Shown: piece after piece, positions 1-5,472 of the stretch
Position numbering within the stretch: the stretch's first letter is position 1
Layout of the letters: each line of letters opens with the position of its first letter
DNA from: Thioalkalivibrio nitratireducens
GTDB lineage: Bacteria > Pseudomonadota > Gammaproteobacteria > Ectothiorhodospirales > Ectothiorhodospiraceae
Direction: 5' to 3'
Length of the DNA: 5,523 nucleotides
Assembly: GCA_011390385.1 (NCBI GenBank)
Contig: JAABSN010000216.1
Location: forward strand, 1-5,523
Translations under genes and position numbers: made by a program
Notes under the pieces: generated by a model
Database searches by the model: none
The model's input: the letters and a program-made list of their open reading frames with translations, nothing else
What the model was told of the DNA's origin: nothing

Positions 1-34
1 CGATGCTATCGAGAAAACTACCGACGACGATTAA
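1..34 (+). CDS. Possible C-terminal end of an upstream gene (partial)
   Basis: The frame beginning at base 2 reads Asp-Ala-Ile-Glu-Lys-Thr-Thr-Asp-Asp-Asp and stops at TAA (32-34). A hydrophilic acidic tail is a plausible protein end, and the stop lies 33 bases before the next rightward start, which would fit a shared transcript. Only ten codons are visible, so no family can be named and the reading could be chance. An alternative frame from ATG at base 3 is basic and stops at 71; it looks less natural. Confidence 0.3.
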   Translation, partial: DAIEKTTDDD

Positions 35-47
35 GCGGCTCCGCCTT

Positions 48-62
48 GCGCGGATGCCGCGC
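48..62 (+). other. Short GC-rich hairpin just upstream of the EEP gene
   Basis: GCGCGG (48-53) pairs perfectly with CCGCGC (57-62) around an ATG loop, and is followed by GCTTT. It lies five bases before the start codon at 68 and takes the place where a Shine-Dalgarno sequence would be expected. It may be a weak terminator for the upstream gene or a structure that lowers initiation of the next one. There is no proper T-tract, so a terminator label is not justified. Confidence 0.4.
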
Positions 63-67
63 GCTTT

Positions 68-1132
68 ATGAAAATTGTATTGATCATATTGGCCTTGCTA
101 TTGGTTTTCGCGACGGCCTTGCCGATATTGCGCTTTGACCAGTGGTGGATCCGTGTTTTCGATTTTCCCAGAGTACAGCTCGCCGTCGCGGGCTTGCTGC
201 TGATTGCGCTTTATCTTTATTTCTGGGAGTCGGCTCGCAGCTACGATTCTTTAGTCCTCGGCGTTTTGGTCCTGGCCGTGATTTTTCAGCTGGTCAAGAT
301 TTTCCCGTATACGGCATTAATGCCTAAACAGGTGCTGGACGCCGGGCCTGGCAATCCCGAGAACCGAATCCGGCTGCTGGTGGCCAATGTGCTGATGGAA
401 AATCGCGAGTCCGCGGCCTTTCTGGATTTGGTGAGAGGCTACGATCCTGACGTGGTCTTGACGGTAGAGACCGATGAGTGGTGGGAGCAGGCGCTCAGGC
501 CCCTGGAGGACGCCTATCCTCACACTTTAAAGCAACCGCTGGAAAACACCTACGGGATGCTGGTCCACAGTCGGCTTGAAATGGTCAACCCGGAAATCCG
601 CTTTATCCTCGACGACACGATCCCGTCTATGCAGATGCAACTGGTCTTGGCCTCGGGGACTCAAATCTACGTGCATTTTGTTCATCCCGATCCGCCCAAC
701 CCGAAACACGCAATGGAAACGACAAAAAGAGATGCCGAACTACTGATCGTCGGGCGCGAAGTGGATCTACGCGCCAAGCCAACGATTATTGCAGGAGATC
801 TCAACGACGTCGCGTGGTCCTACACCACAAGCCTGTTCCAGAAAGCCAGTGGTTTACTCGACCCGCGCATCGGCCGCGGGATGTATAACAGCTACAACGC
901 CAAAAGCTGGTTTCTGCGCTGGCCGCTGGATCACGTGTTCCACTCGGAGCACTTCAAGCTGGTGCACATGGAAAGAGGCCCCGCCTGGGGGTCGGACCAT
1001 TTCCCAATCTTTGTCGAGCTGGCTCTAGAGTCGGATGCTGAGCAAAAACAGGCGGAACCCGAAACAGATCAGGCGGAAGCAGAGCAGGTGGACGAAGCGA
1101 TCAAAGACGGCCGGCGGCAGTCAGACCAATAG
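68..1132 (+). CDS. Membrane-anchored endonuclease/exonuclease/phosphatase (EEP) family protein
   Basis: This 354-residue protein belongs to the metal-dependent EEP superfamily (DNase I, exonuclease III and inositol-phosphatase fold). Three N-terminal hydrophobic segments are visible, at about residues 2-21, 36-53 and 60-79. They should anchor the protein in the inner membrane, with the catalytic domain (about 100-320) following. Superfamily hallmarks are in order: Asn107 in LLVANVL, Glu134 in LTVETD (metal ligand), a His203/His206 region, the catalytic GDLND at 243-247, Asp288-His289, and the terminal Ser-Asp-His at 309-311. All catalytic positions look intact. Residues 319-354 form a Glu/Gln/Ala-rich hydrophilic tail that is probably disordered. 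The substrate cannot be read from sequence; nucleic acid, a phospho-lipid or a sugar phosphate are all possible in the superfamily. The ATG at 68 is chosen because it starts the first membrane helix naturally, although no good Shine-Dalgarno precedes it. The gene converges with the small leftward gene 29 bases downstream. Confidence 0.9.
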   Translation: MKIVLIILALLLVFATALPILRFDQWWIRVFDFPRVQLAVAGLLLIALYLYFWESARSYDSLVLGVLVLAVIFQLVKIFPYTALMPKQVLDAGPGNPENRIRLLVANVLMENRESAAFLDLVRGYDPDVVLTVETDEWWEQALRPLEDAYPHTLKQPLENTYGMLVHSRLEMVNPEIRFILDDTIPSMQMQLVLASGTQIYVHFVHPDPPNPKHAMETTKRDAELLIVGREVDLRAKPTIIAGDLNDVAWSYTTSLFQKASGLLDPRIGRGMYNSYNAKSWFLRWPLDHVFHSEHFKLVHMERGPAWGSDHFPIFVELALESDAEQKQAEPETDQAEAEQVDEAIKDGRRQSDQ

Positions 1133-1161
1133 AGAGATGCGCGGCTGAAAAGGGCTTTATG

Positions 1162-1425
1162 TCAGCGAAACAGGGTGAGGCCACTGCCCCTGGGGGCCCA
1201 TGCCGCGCACGTGGAGTAGGCCTCAGAGAATCCTTCAAAAGCTTTTAGCAGCGCCTGATGGTGGGCGTCGTGGCCAGCCGGGTCCTCATCGGATCTGCTG
1301 GACCGTCGATCGCGCTGGGGCTTGGCCGCTTTGAAATCAGCTTCGAAAAGCCGGGCAAACTGCTTGTTGAGACGGTTCATGATCGGGCTCGGTGGCCGGC
1401 TCGGGGATTTTGCCTTGGCAGTCAT
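1162..1425 (-). CDS. Small hypothetical protein, unrecognised
   Basis: This is an 87-residue leftward frame that I do not recognise. Its best support is a GGAG at 1433-1436 (read on the minus strand), seven bases before the ATG at 1423-1425. The N-terminus is basic and Pro/Ser-rich (residues 1-15). It is followed by a probable amphipathic helix at 16-35 (MNRLNKQFARLFEADFKAAK), a highly charged Arg/Asp stretch at 37-50, a second helix around 55-70, and a tail containing the only cysteine. There is no signal peptide or membrane segment, so a cytoplasmic location is inferred. A start at Met16 is possible but has no comparable ribosome site. It is divergent from the three-gene operon and convergent with the EEP gene. 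It could be a lineage-specific small protein, or a chance frame. Confidence 0.55.
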   Translation of the reverse strand: MTAKAKSPSRPPSPIMNRLNKQFARLFEADFKAAKPQRDRRSSRSDEDPAGHDAHHQALLKAFEGFSEAYSTCAAWAPRGSGLTLFR

Positions 1426-1655
1426 TTCAAATCTCCGGAGGTAGGGTGACTTTGCCCGAACTTACTACCCCGGCAAGCACCCGTCTGTGCGCTGGCGAAC
1501 GTTGACGGTTGGGCGTGGCGGCGTGCGTTTGCCGTGGCAATGTCCAATCAAGCCTTCGTCTGGTAACGCACAGTGCCCCGGCGCGAAACAGGGGAAGATT
1601 TGCTTGAAAGCACGTCGCGAGGATTGTGCTGTTCACCCATTTCCAGGAGTGCAAG
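1426..1655. promoter_or_regulatory. Divergent intergenic region, probable promoters for both sides
   Basis: This 230-bp gap lies between two divergent starts, so at least the rightward operon promoter should be here. The assignment rests on position only; I see no convincing -35/-10 pair on either strand. Visible symmetry includes a small palindrome TTGCCGTGGCAA at 1529-1540, which could be an operator half-site pair, and a CTGTGCG (1485-1491) / CGCACAG (1567-1573) inverted pair that may be chance. Confidence 0.45.
1645..1649 (+). promoter_or_regulatory. Shine-Dalgarno AGGAG fixing the operon's first start
   Basis: AGGAG sits six bases before ATG at 1656. The same frame is open upstream to a GTG at 1626, which would add ten residues, but that codon has no such site. 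The ATG is therefore preferred. Confidence 0.8.
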
Positions 1656-2228
1656 ATGACCCTATCCAATCCAGACCCCAATCACCGCAGCTCGGGTGTT
1701 TCGCCTGATGGTGAAGGTAAAGACTCAACCCGACAGAAAATTGATGAAGATGCGCGCGCGGTGAAGCGCGAGGCAGGTGCCAAAGCGCACGAGCAGGCCG
1801 AGGTCGCACAGGACGGACTTGTGGATGAGGCCGACGCCTTGTCGGATGCCATCGACGCGGCCGCTTCGGCCCTCGACGACAACGACCGTGAAGGCTTGGC
1901 CCGCTACGCGCGCCAGCTAAGCGTCAATCTCTCGAAGGCCGCGGCCCAGCTGGAAGACCGAAGCGTCAATGACCTGGCCAACGATGCCAAGGCCCTGGCG
2001 CGCGACCATCCAGAGCTATTCATGCTCGGAAGCGTTGGCGTGGGGTTTGGTTTGTCGCGGTTTTTCAAGGCCAGCTCGACGCGCGCTACCCAGGGTCACG
2101 CCAAGTCTGACCAGGCGGACGCTGCTGATCGCCAGGCTAAGGATTTCCATAGCCACAATCTATCGGGCACGGAATCGGGCACCGCCGAAAGCCTCTCAAG
2201 CAACGGCGACGGCAGGAGCAGGCTATGA
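1656..2228 (+). CDS. Nutrient-deprivation/stress-type protein with one membrane-inserting segment
   Basis: The protein has 190 residues, is very hydrophilic, and is rich in Ala, Asp, Ser and Lys. Residues 20-115 should be mostly helical or coiled coil, with heptad-like Ala/Leu spacing. A single hydrophobic stretch follows at about 118-138 (HPELFMLGSVGVGFGLSRFF), then a polar Ser/Gly/Asp-rich tail. A long helical region followed by a Gly-rich hydrophobic segment resembles proteins annotated as nutrient deprivation-induced. It also recalls the C-terminal anchor of the YqjD/ElaB/DUF883 proteins, which associate with the inner membrane in stationary phase. In this class the gene is commonly followed by a phage-holin-3_6 gene and a DUF3618 gene, as here, and that context is the strongest argument for the call. 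Its stop overlaps the next start by ATGA (2225-2228), implying translational coupling. The family assignment comes from architecture and neighbours, not a catalytic motif, and the molecular role is unknown. Confidence 0.75.
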   Translation: MTLSNPDPNHRSSGVSPDGEGKDSTRQKIDEDARAVKREAGAKAHEQAEVAQDGLVDEADALSDAIDAAASALDDNDREGLARYARQLSVNLSKAAAQLEDRSVNDLANDAKALARDHPELFMLGSVGVGFGLSRFFKASSTRATQGHAKSDQADAADRQAKDFHSHNLSGTESGTAESLSSNGDGRSRL

Positions 2229-2662
2229 AAAACGAATATGACTCCCCCCAGGCTGGGCCCACCGCGGCCGCAGGGCGCGAGCACGGGCCTGAATCCATCG
2301 CCGACCTGATTCGCAACCTTGCGACAGATTTGTCCGCCTTGTTCGGCAGAGAAGTCGCCTTGGCGAAATCCGAAGTTCGGGTCTCGGTCTCTGAAGTCAA
2401 AACCGCTGCCGGCGCGATTGCGACCGGCGTAGCGATGTCGATTGCCGGTCTCGTGGTGCTGCTATTGAGTGCAGTCTACGGCCTGAGCAACGTCGTTGCG
2501 CCCTGGCTTGCCGCACTGATTGTGGGTGCCGCGGCGCTCCTGGTCGGCTACCTGATGGTCGGATCGGCGAAGCGCGCGATGGCTGACAGCACGGTAGTCC
2601 CGGAACGCACCCTGGATGCCGCCAAGAAGGACAAGGAAACACTACAGAAGGCAACGCAATGA
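2225..2662 (+). CDS. Phage holin family 3_6 (PF07332-type) two-helix membrane protein
   Basis: This 145-residue protein has the usual length and layout of the PF07332 family. An amphipathic N-terminal helix (about 24-58) contains the characteristic LIRNLATDLSALFGREVALAKSE pattern. Two hydrophobic helices follow at about 61-87 and 92-113, then a short charged tail with the family-typical PERTLDAAKKDKETL ending (126-140). Despite the family name, it has no lysis partner or phage gene beside it. Chromosomal members of this family are generally found in stress or envelope operons, so an inner-membrane accessory role is inferred rather than cell lysis. An AGGAG at 2214-2218, inside the end of the preceding gene, lies six bases before the ATG. 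The four-base ATGA overlaps on both sides indicate coupled translation with both neighbours. Confidence 0.92.
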   Translation: MKNEYDSPQAGPTAAAGREHGPESIADLIRNLATDLSALFGREVALAKSEVRVSVSEVKTAAGAIATGVAMSIAGLVVLLLSAVYGLSNVVAPWLAALIVGAAALLVGYLMVGSAKRAMADSTVVPERTLDAAKKDKETLQKATQ

Positions 2663-3354
2663 GCAAAATATCTGAAAAAACACACGACGACGATAGCCAC
2701 CACGCAGACTCCAAAAAAAGCGCCCCGCACGACGAGACAAAGAGTCCGAAACAGCTGGAGCAAGAGGTCGACCAGGCAAGAGCGCGGCTCGGCAGTACCG
2801 CCAGTGAGCTTTCCGACCGCCTTTCGCCGGGTGAGCTGATCGATCAGGCGCTAGGAATGGCGCGTGAACACGGCGGAGAGCTCGGCCGTAACCTGGGATC
2901 CCAGGTCAAGAATAATCCCATTCCGATGATACTCACCAGCGTCGGGATTTCCTGGATGATGCTGTCTTCCGGCGATGCTGGTCAGCAGAGCCATGCGACC
3001 AAGGCTAAGAGCCAAGACAGCGATGGCCAGAGCTTCATGGGCTCGTTCGCAGACAAGGCCGAGAAATCGCGCGACAAGGCCTCCGAGGTGGGTGAGCGCA
3101 TGCAAGGAGCCAGCGCAAACGCAAAGGAGTCCGTGCAAAATACGCGTGACGCGCTGGTCCATTTCTACCGTGACCAGCCGTTGCTGGCGGGCAGCGTGGG
3201 CATTGCGATTGGAGCGGCTTTGGGTGCGCTCATTCCACCCACAGACCTCGAAGACGACATGCTCGGGGAAACCAGCGACCGTGGCGTTGCGGCGGCCAAG
3301 TCACAGGCGGCCAGTCAGTACGATGAACTTCGCGAGTCGGCTCGCTCGGACTGA
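2659..3354 (+). CDS. DUF3618-containing protein
   Basis: The protein has 231 residues. After a His/Asp/Lys-rich leader (1-28), residues 30-60 carry the DUF3618 signature: a helix of the type LEQEVDQARARLGSTASELSDRLSPGEL, ending in the Leu-Ser-Pro turn. A first hydrophobic stretch lies at 87-104. It is followed by a long polar helical region (115-168) rich in Lys, Asp, Ser and Ala, a second Gly-zipper-like hydrophobic stretch at 174-193 ending in Pro-Pro, and a soluble acidic/Ala-rich tail. The function of DUF3618 is not established; members typically sit beside a holin-3_6 gene, as here. AGAAGG at 2645-2650 lies eight bases before the ATG, and the start overlaps the preceding stop by ATGA. 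It is the last gene of the operon. No T-tract terminator for the rightward strand follows; the hairpin at 3375-3405 may serve both directions. Confidence 0.87.
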   Translation: MSKISEKTHDDDSHHADSKKSAPHDETKSPKQLEQEVDQARARLGSTASELSDRLSPGELIDQALGMAREHGGELGRNLGSQVKNNPIPMILTSVGISWMMLSSGDAGQQSHATKAKSQDSDGQSFMGSFADKAEKSRDKASEVGERMQGASANAKESVQNTRDALVHFYRDQPLLAGSVGIAIGAALGALIPPTDLEDDMLGETSDRGVAAAKSQAASQYDELRESARSD

Positions 3355-3370
3355 GGCGCATAAACCAATG

Positions 3371-3405
3371 AAAAGCCCTGCGATGGCCTCGGGCCATCGC
3401 AGGGC
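3371..3405 (-). terminator. Rho-independent terminator for the PRC-barrel gene, possibly bidirectional
   Basis: A perfect 14-bp inverted repeat (3375-3388 with 3392-3405) closes a three-base loop. On the minus strand it is followed directly by TTTT (complement of 3371-3374) and then a T-rich run, which is the canonical intrinsic form. It begins about 38 bases past the PRC-barrel stop. On the plus strand the tail is AAATG, so termination of the three-gene operon here would rest on the stem alone. A second small stem (CCAAC 3413-3417, GTTGG 3423-3427) lies between it and the PRC stop. Confidence 0.88.
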
Positions 3406-3442
3406 AAATGCGCCAACAGCGCGTTGGGAGGGCAATAGACGA

Positions 3443-4072
3443 TCAATCCCGCGTACGATCAAATTCCGGTGCGTTCTTGAGCGAATCTTCTGTGACGTTG
3501 ACGATCAGCACGTAGCTTTCCGGATCACCGCCCAGTTCGCTGGCTCCATCCTGGTCACGACGATTTTCATTCTGCCCTTGACTGCGGCCAACAGCGGCGT
3601 CACCCGTCTGGCGGGAGCTGGCAAGCCCGTCCTCGTTTTCAGACTCCATACTGACCTGCCGCCAGCTGACGGCAACGTGCTTTTCGCCCATTCCAAGGAA
3701 TCCGCCAACGGAAATGACGGCGGCCACGGCCTGGCCGTTTGAGTCGATGAGAATGTCCTGCACCTCACCGAACGCCTCATCATCGTTGCGGCCTTTGGCG
3801 GTGCTGCCGATGAGGTGATCGAGGGAAACCACCGTCCCGGCCGGGCGGGCTATGAAGCCATGGCGGTCTCCGTCCATGCTGGTGTCACGGTGGCCCTGTC
3901 CCATGCGATTGGCGTGATCCATGCGCTCGGAGCGCTGCTTCTGCGTCTGGCCCTGGTGTGTCATTTGATCCTGTTTTTCATCCCAGTCTTTTTCCGGTTG
4001 ATCGGGATTGACTCCGAAAGCCAGAGCAGGGGCAAGGAATGCACTAAGCACAGCAAATTTCGCGATTTTCAT
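3443..4072 (-). CDS. Secreted (periplasmic) PRC-barrel domain protein
   Basis: The protein has 209 residues. Residues 1-18 form a clear Sec signal peptide with Lys at 2 and 5, a hydrophobic core and an Ala-Leu-Ala cleavage site before Phe19. The exported N-terminal region (20-75) is rich in Gln, His, Met, Asp and Arg and is probably disordered. A PRC-barrel follows at about 80-145, with the family pattern LIGSTAKGRNDDEAFGEVQDILID, then AVAAVISVGGFLGMGEKHVAVSW. After a polar linker the final strand and conserved ending appear (YVLIVNVTEDSLKNAPEF, 187-204). PRC-barrels are small beta-barrel modules of ribosome-maturation, photosynthetic and envelope proteins; the ligand here is unknown. The ATG at 4072 is chosen over an in-frame start at 4138 because it begins the signal peptide and has GGAG seven bases upstream. 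It is convergent with the DUF3618 operon. Confidence 0.92.
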   Translation of the reverse strand: MKIAKFAVLSAFLAPALAFGVNPDQPEKDWDEKQDQMTHQGQTQKQRSERMDHANRMGQGHRDTSMDGDRHGFIARPAGTVVSLDHLIGSTAKGRNDDEAFGEVQDILIDSNGQAVAAVISVGGFLGMGEKHVAVSWRQVSMESENEDGLASSRQTGDAAVGRSQGQNENRRDQDGASELGGDPESYVLIVNVTEDSLKNAPEFDRTRD

Positions 4073-4079
4073 GATTGAT

Positions 4080-4083
4080 CTCC
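4080..4083 (-). promoter_or_regulatory. Shine-Dalgarno GGAG fixing the PRC-barrel start
   Basis: Read on the minus strand, GGAG lies seven bases before the ATG at 4070-4072. This rules out the 22-residue upstream extension, which would bury the signal peptide inside the protein. Confidence 0.8.
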
Positions 4084-4161
4084 ATTGATTTATGCGTGGA
4101 TGCGCGTGAGCGCGGGTTTTCATATCGACGCTAAGCAAGGTGGCCTAACGACGAGTCCACT
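4084..4161. other. Upstream region of the PRC-barrel gene, no clear promoter elements
   Basis: The leftward PRC-barrel gene needs a promoter here or further right. I see no convincing sigma-70 pair. The GC-alternating stretch at 4091-4115 could form weak local hairpins. Together with the uncertain frame at 4162-4380 and the hairpins at 4386-4435, this makes up the 371 bases between the PRC-barrel and epimerase genes that lack a confident gene. Confidence 0.3.
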
Positions 4162-4380
4162 GTGCAATGGAAGGCGAAGTTGTTCTGTTCGAAGTCCAAC
4201 ATTACCCCAGGTACCACGGCAAACGTTGACGAGTACCGCGCCGGCAAGCACACAGCCAAACTCGCCGATTCGGGGGCGACCAGCGACCGTACGGACATCA
4301 GGGGCAGCGGCAGCCTGGAGTGCCGGATCTACGAACCTTCAGGCAGCAGATGCTTCGGCAGCGTGACTGTCGAATTCTGA
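4162..4380 (+). CDS. Orphan 72-residue frame, possible small protein or 5'-truncated remnant
   Basis: I do not recognise this protein. The only start available is GTG at 4162, because the frame is closed by TAA at 4132-4134. Only a weak GAG lies upstream (4153-4155), and there is no strong ribosome site. In favour of coding: third codon positions are strongly G/C, as in the neighbours, no long frame lies opposite, and the stop is followed within a few bases by a hairpin. The residues look like a small beta-rich extracellular-type domain with three cysteines (9, 54, 64) and a strand-like ending (CFGSVTVEF). Such a domain would normally carry a signal peptide, but none is visible in any upstream frame. 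This suggests loss of the 5' part, or a leaderless small protein. It could also be chance. Confidence 0.35.
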   Translation: MQWKAKLFCSKSNITPGTTANVDEYRAGKHTAKLADSGATSDRTDIRGSGSLECRIYEPSGSRCFGSVTVEF

Positions 4381-4385
4381 TCCTT

Positions 4386-4414
4386 TTATGGCGCGTCGGT
4401 CTTCGGCGCGCCAT
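4386..4414. terminator. Hairpin between convergent gene ends, possible terminator
   Basis: ATGGCGCG (4388-4395) pairs with CGCGCCAT (4407-4414). The stem can extend by a T-G and a C-G pair to leave a seven-base loop. Neither strand has a T-tract directly after the stem, so it is not a canonical intrinsic terminator. Its place, a few bases after the stop at 4380 and about 30 bases past the epimerase stop, is where one would be expected. A second, bulged stem (4415-4422 with 4429-4435) follows directly. Confidence 0.4.
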
Positions 4415-4443
4415 GGCCTGCGGCGGTTCGCAGCCAGCCAGGG

Positions 4444-5451
4444 TCAATAGTAGCTCCGGTACCATTCAACAAAATTGGCTACTCCCTGTTCTACATCGAC
4501 CTGGGGCTTGTAGTTGATTTGCGCTGATAGGCTGCTGACGTCGGACGCTGTGTCTGGTACATCCCCGGGCTGCAATGGCATCATCTCCACCACGGCTTTT
4601 TGGCCGAGTTCGTTTTCCAAGATCGCAATGTAGCGCATCAGCTCGACGCTGTTTTCGTTGCCGACATTATAGATTCGGTAAGGCGCGACGCCGCTGGCAG
4701 CCGGATTCGGAGCCTCTCCTTTCCAGTCTGAATCCGCCTGTGGCGGGGAGTCCAGGATGCGGACAATCGCCTCCACGATATCGTCGATGTAGGTAAAGCT
4801 TCGTCGATGTCTGCCGTGATTGAATACCTCAATCGATTGACCCGAAAGTATGGCCTTGGTGAACAGAAAAAGCGCCATGTCCGGACGGCCCCAGGGGCCG
4901 TAGACTGTGAAAAAGCGAAGCCCCGTGCTCGGAATGCCGTAAAGATGGGCGTAGGAATGGGCCATCATCTCGTTGGCCTTTTTGGTGGCGGCATAGAGCG
5001 TCAAGGGGTGTTCGGTGCTCTGCTGCTCGCCGAAAGGCATTTCGGTATTGGCGCCATAGACCGAGCTGGTCGAAGCGAAGACGAGATGCTTGATCGCGTG
5101 ATTTCGGCAGCCCTCCAGGATGTGTAGCGTCCCGGTCACATTGGAACTCACATAGACATGCGGGTTGGTGGCGGCGTAGCGAACCCCGGCCTGCGCGGCC
5201 AAATGGATGACGCGGTCGGGGCGGTGGGTATCGAAACACTGCTCGACAGCCTCCCTGTCGGCCAGGTTCGCGGTGACGTGAACGTAGTTGGGGTGATCCT
5301 GGAAACGCTTAAGCCGCGCCTTTTTCAGATTAACGTCGTAGTAGTCATTGAGGTCGTCCAGCCCGACCACGTGGTATCCGGCATCAAGCAGCCGGAGCGC
5401 CACGTGTGAGCCGATAAAACCGGCGCTGCCGGTAACGAGGATAGGACGCAT
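4444..5451 (-). CDS. NAD-dependent epimerase, probable UDP-glucuronate 4-epimerase
   Basis: This 335-residue protein is an extended short-chain dehydrogenase/reductase. It should interconvert UDP-glucuronate and UDP-galacturonate in the cytoplasm, supplying sugars for surface polysaccharide or LPS. The NAD-binding Rossmann motif GSAGFIG is at 8-14, with Asp32 positioned to bind the adenosine ribose. The LDDLNDYYDVNLKKARL block (31-47) is characteristic of the UDP-glucuronate epimerase branch. HLAAQAGVR lies at 83-91, the catalytic region at FASTSSVYG (125-133), and the Tyr-x3-Lys pair at Tyr153 and Lys157. The sugar-nucleotide-binding part includes FFTVYGPWGRPDMA (180-193) and GRHRRSFTYIDD (213-224). 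The ending (PGDVPDTASDVSSL...FVEWYRSYY) is also typical. The ATG at 5451 is chosen because family members begin a few residues before the Rossmann strand. A TTG at 5475 would add eight Pro-rich residues, has no ribosome site and falls in an inverted repeat. No glycosyltransferase neighbours are visible, so the exact polymer is unknown; related 4-epimerase substrates are possible. Confidence 0.95.
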   Translation of the reverse strand: MRPILVTGSAGFIGSHVALRLLDAGYHVVGLDDLNDYYDVNLKKARLKRFQDHPNYVHVTANLADREAVEQCFDTHRPDRVIHLAAQAGVRYAATNPHVYVSSNVTGTLHILEGCRNHAIKHLVFASTSSVYGANTEMPFGEQQSTEHPLTLYAATKKANEMMAHSYAHLYGIPSTGLRFFTVYGPWGRPDMALFLFTKAILSGQSIEVFNHGRHRRSFTYIDDIVEAIVRILDSPPQADSDWKGEAPNPAASGVAPYRIYNVGNENSVELMRYIAILENELGQKAVVEMMPLQPGDVPDTASDVSSLSAQINYKPQVDVEQGVANFVEWYRSYY

Positions 5452-5472
5452 CGGTTCAGGCGTCGGTACAGG

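Noticed and set aside
3..71. A short plus-strand frame starting with ATG at base 3.
   Set aside because: It encodes only 22 basic residues, has no visible ribosome site, and conflicts with the more natural reading ending at 34.
1458..1487. Sigma-E-like promoter: GAACTT at 1458-1463 and TCTG at 1484-1487.
   Set aside because: The spacer is 20 bases, several longer than the usual 16-17, and the -10 element is incomplete.
1596..1630. Sigma-70-like TTGCTT followed by ATTGTG at a 17-base spacing, ahead of the three-gene operon.
   Set aside because: The -10 candidate matches the consensus at too few positions to support a promoter.
2225..2662. Prophage or lysis cassette suggested by the holin family name.
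   Set aside because: No endolysin, spanin, integrase or structural phage gene is present. PF07332-type proteins beside DUF3618 genes are ordinary chromosomal genes.
2975..3742. A 255-residue open frame on the plus strand crossing the DUF3618 end, the terminator and the PRC-barrel gene.
   Set aside because: It overlaps two well-supported genes, runs straight through a strong terminator hairpin, and its protein is Arg/Ser-rich without domain structure, as expected of an alternate-frame artefact.
4073..4138. A 22-residue N-terminal extension of the PRC-barrel protein.
   Set aside because: It has no ribosome site and would hide the signal peptide; GGAG before 4072 supports the shorter form.
4829..5239. 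A 136-residue minus-strand frame inside the epimerase gene.
   Set aside because: It is an alternate frame of the epimerase, with Arg/His/Pro-rich low-quality sequence and no motif.
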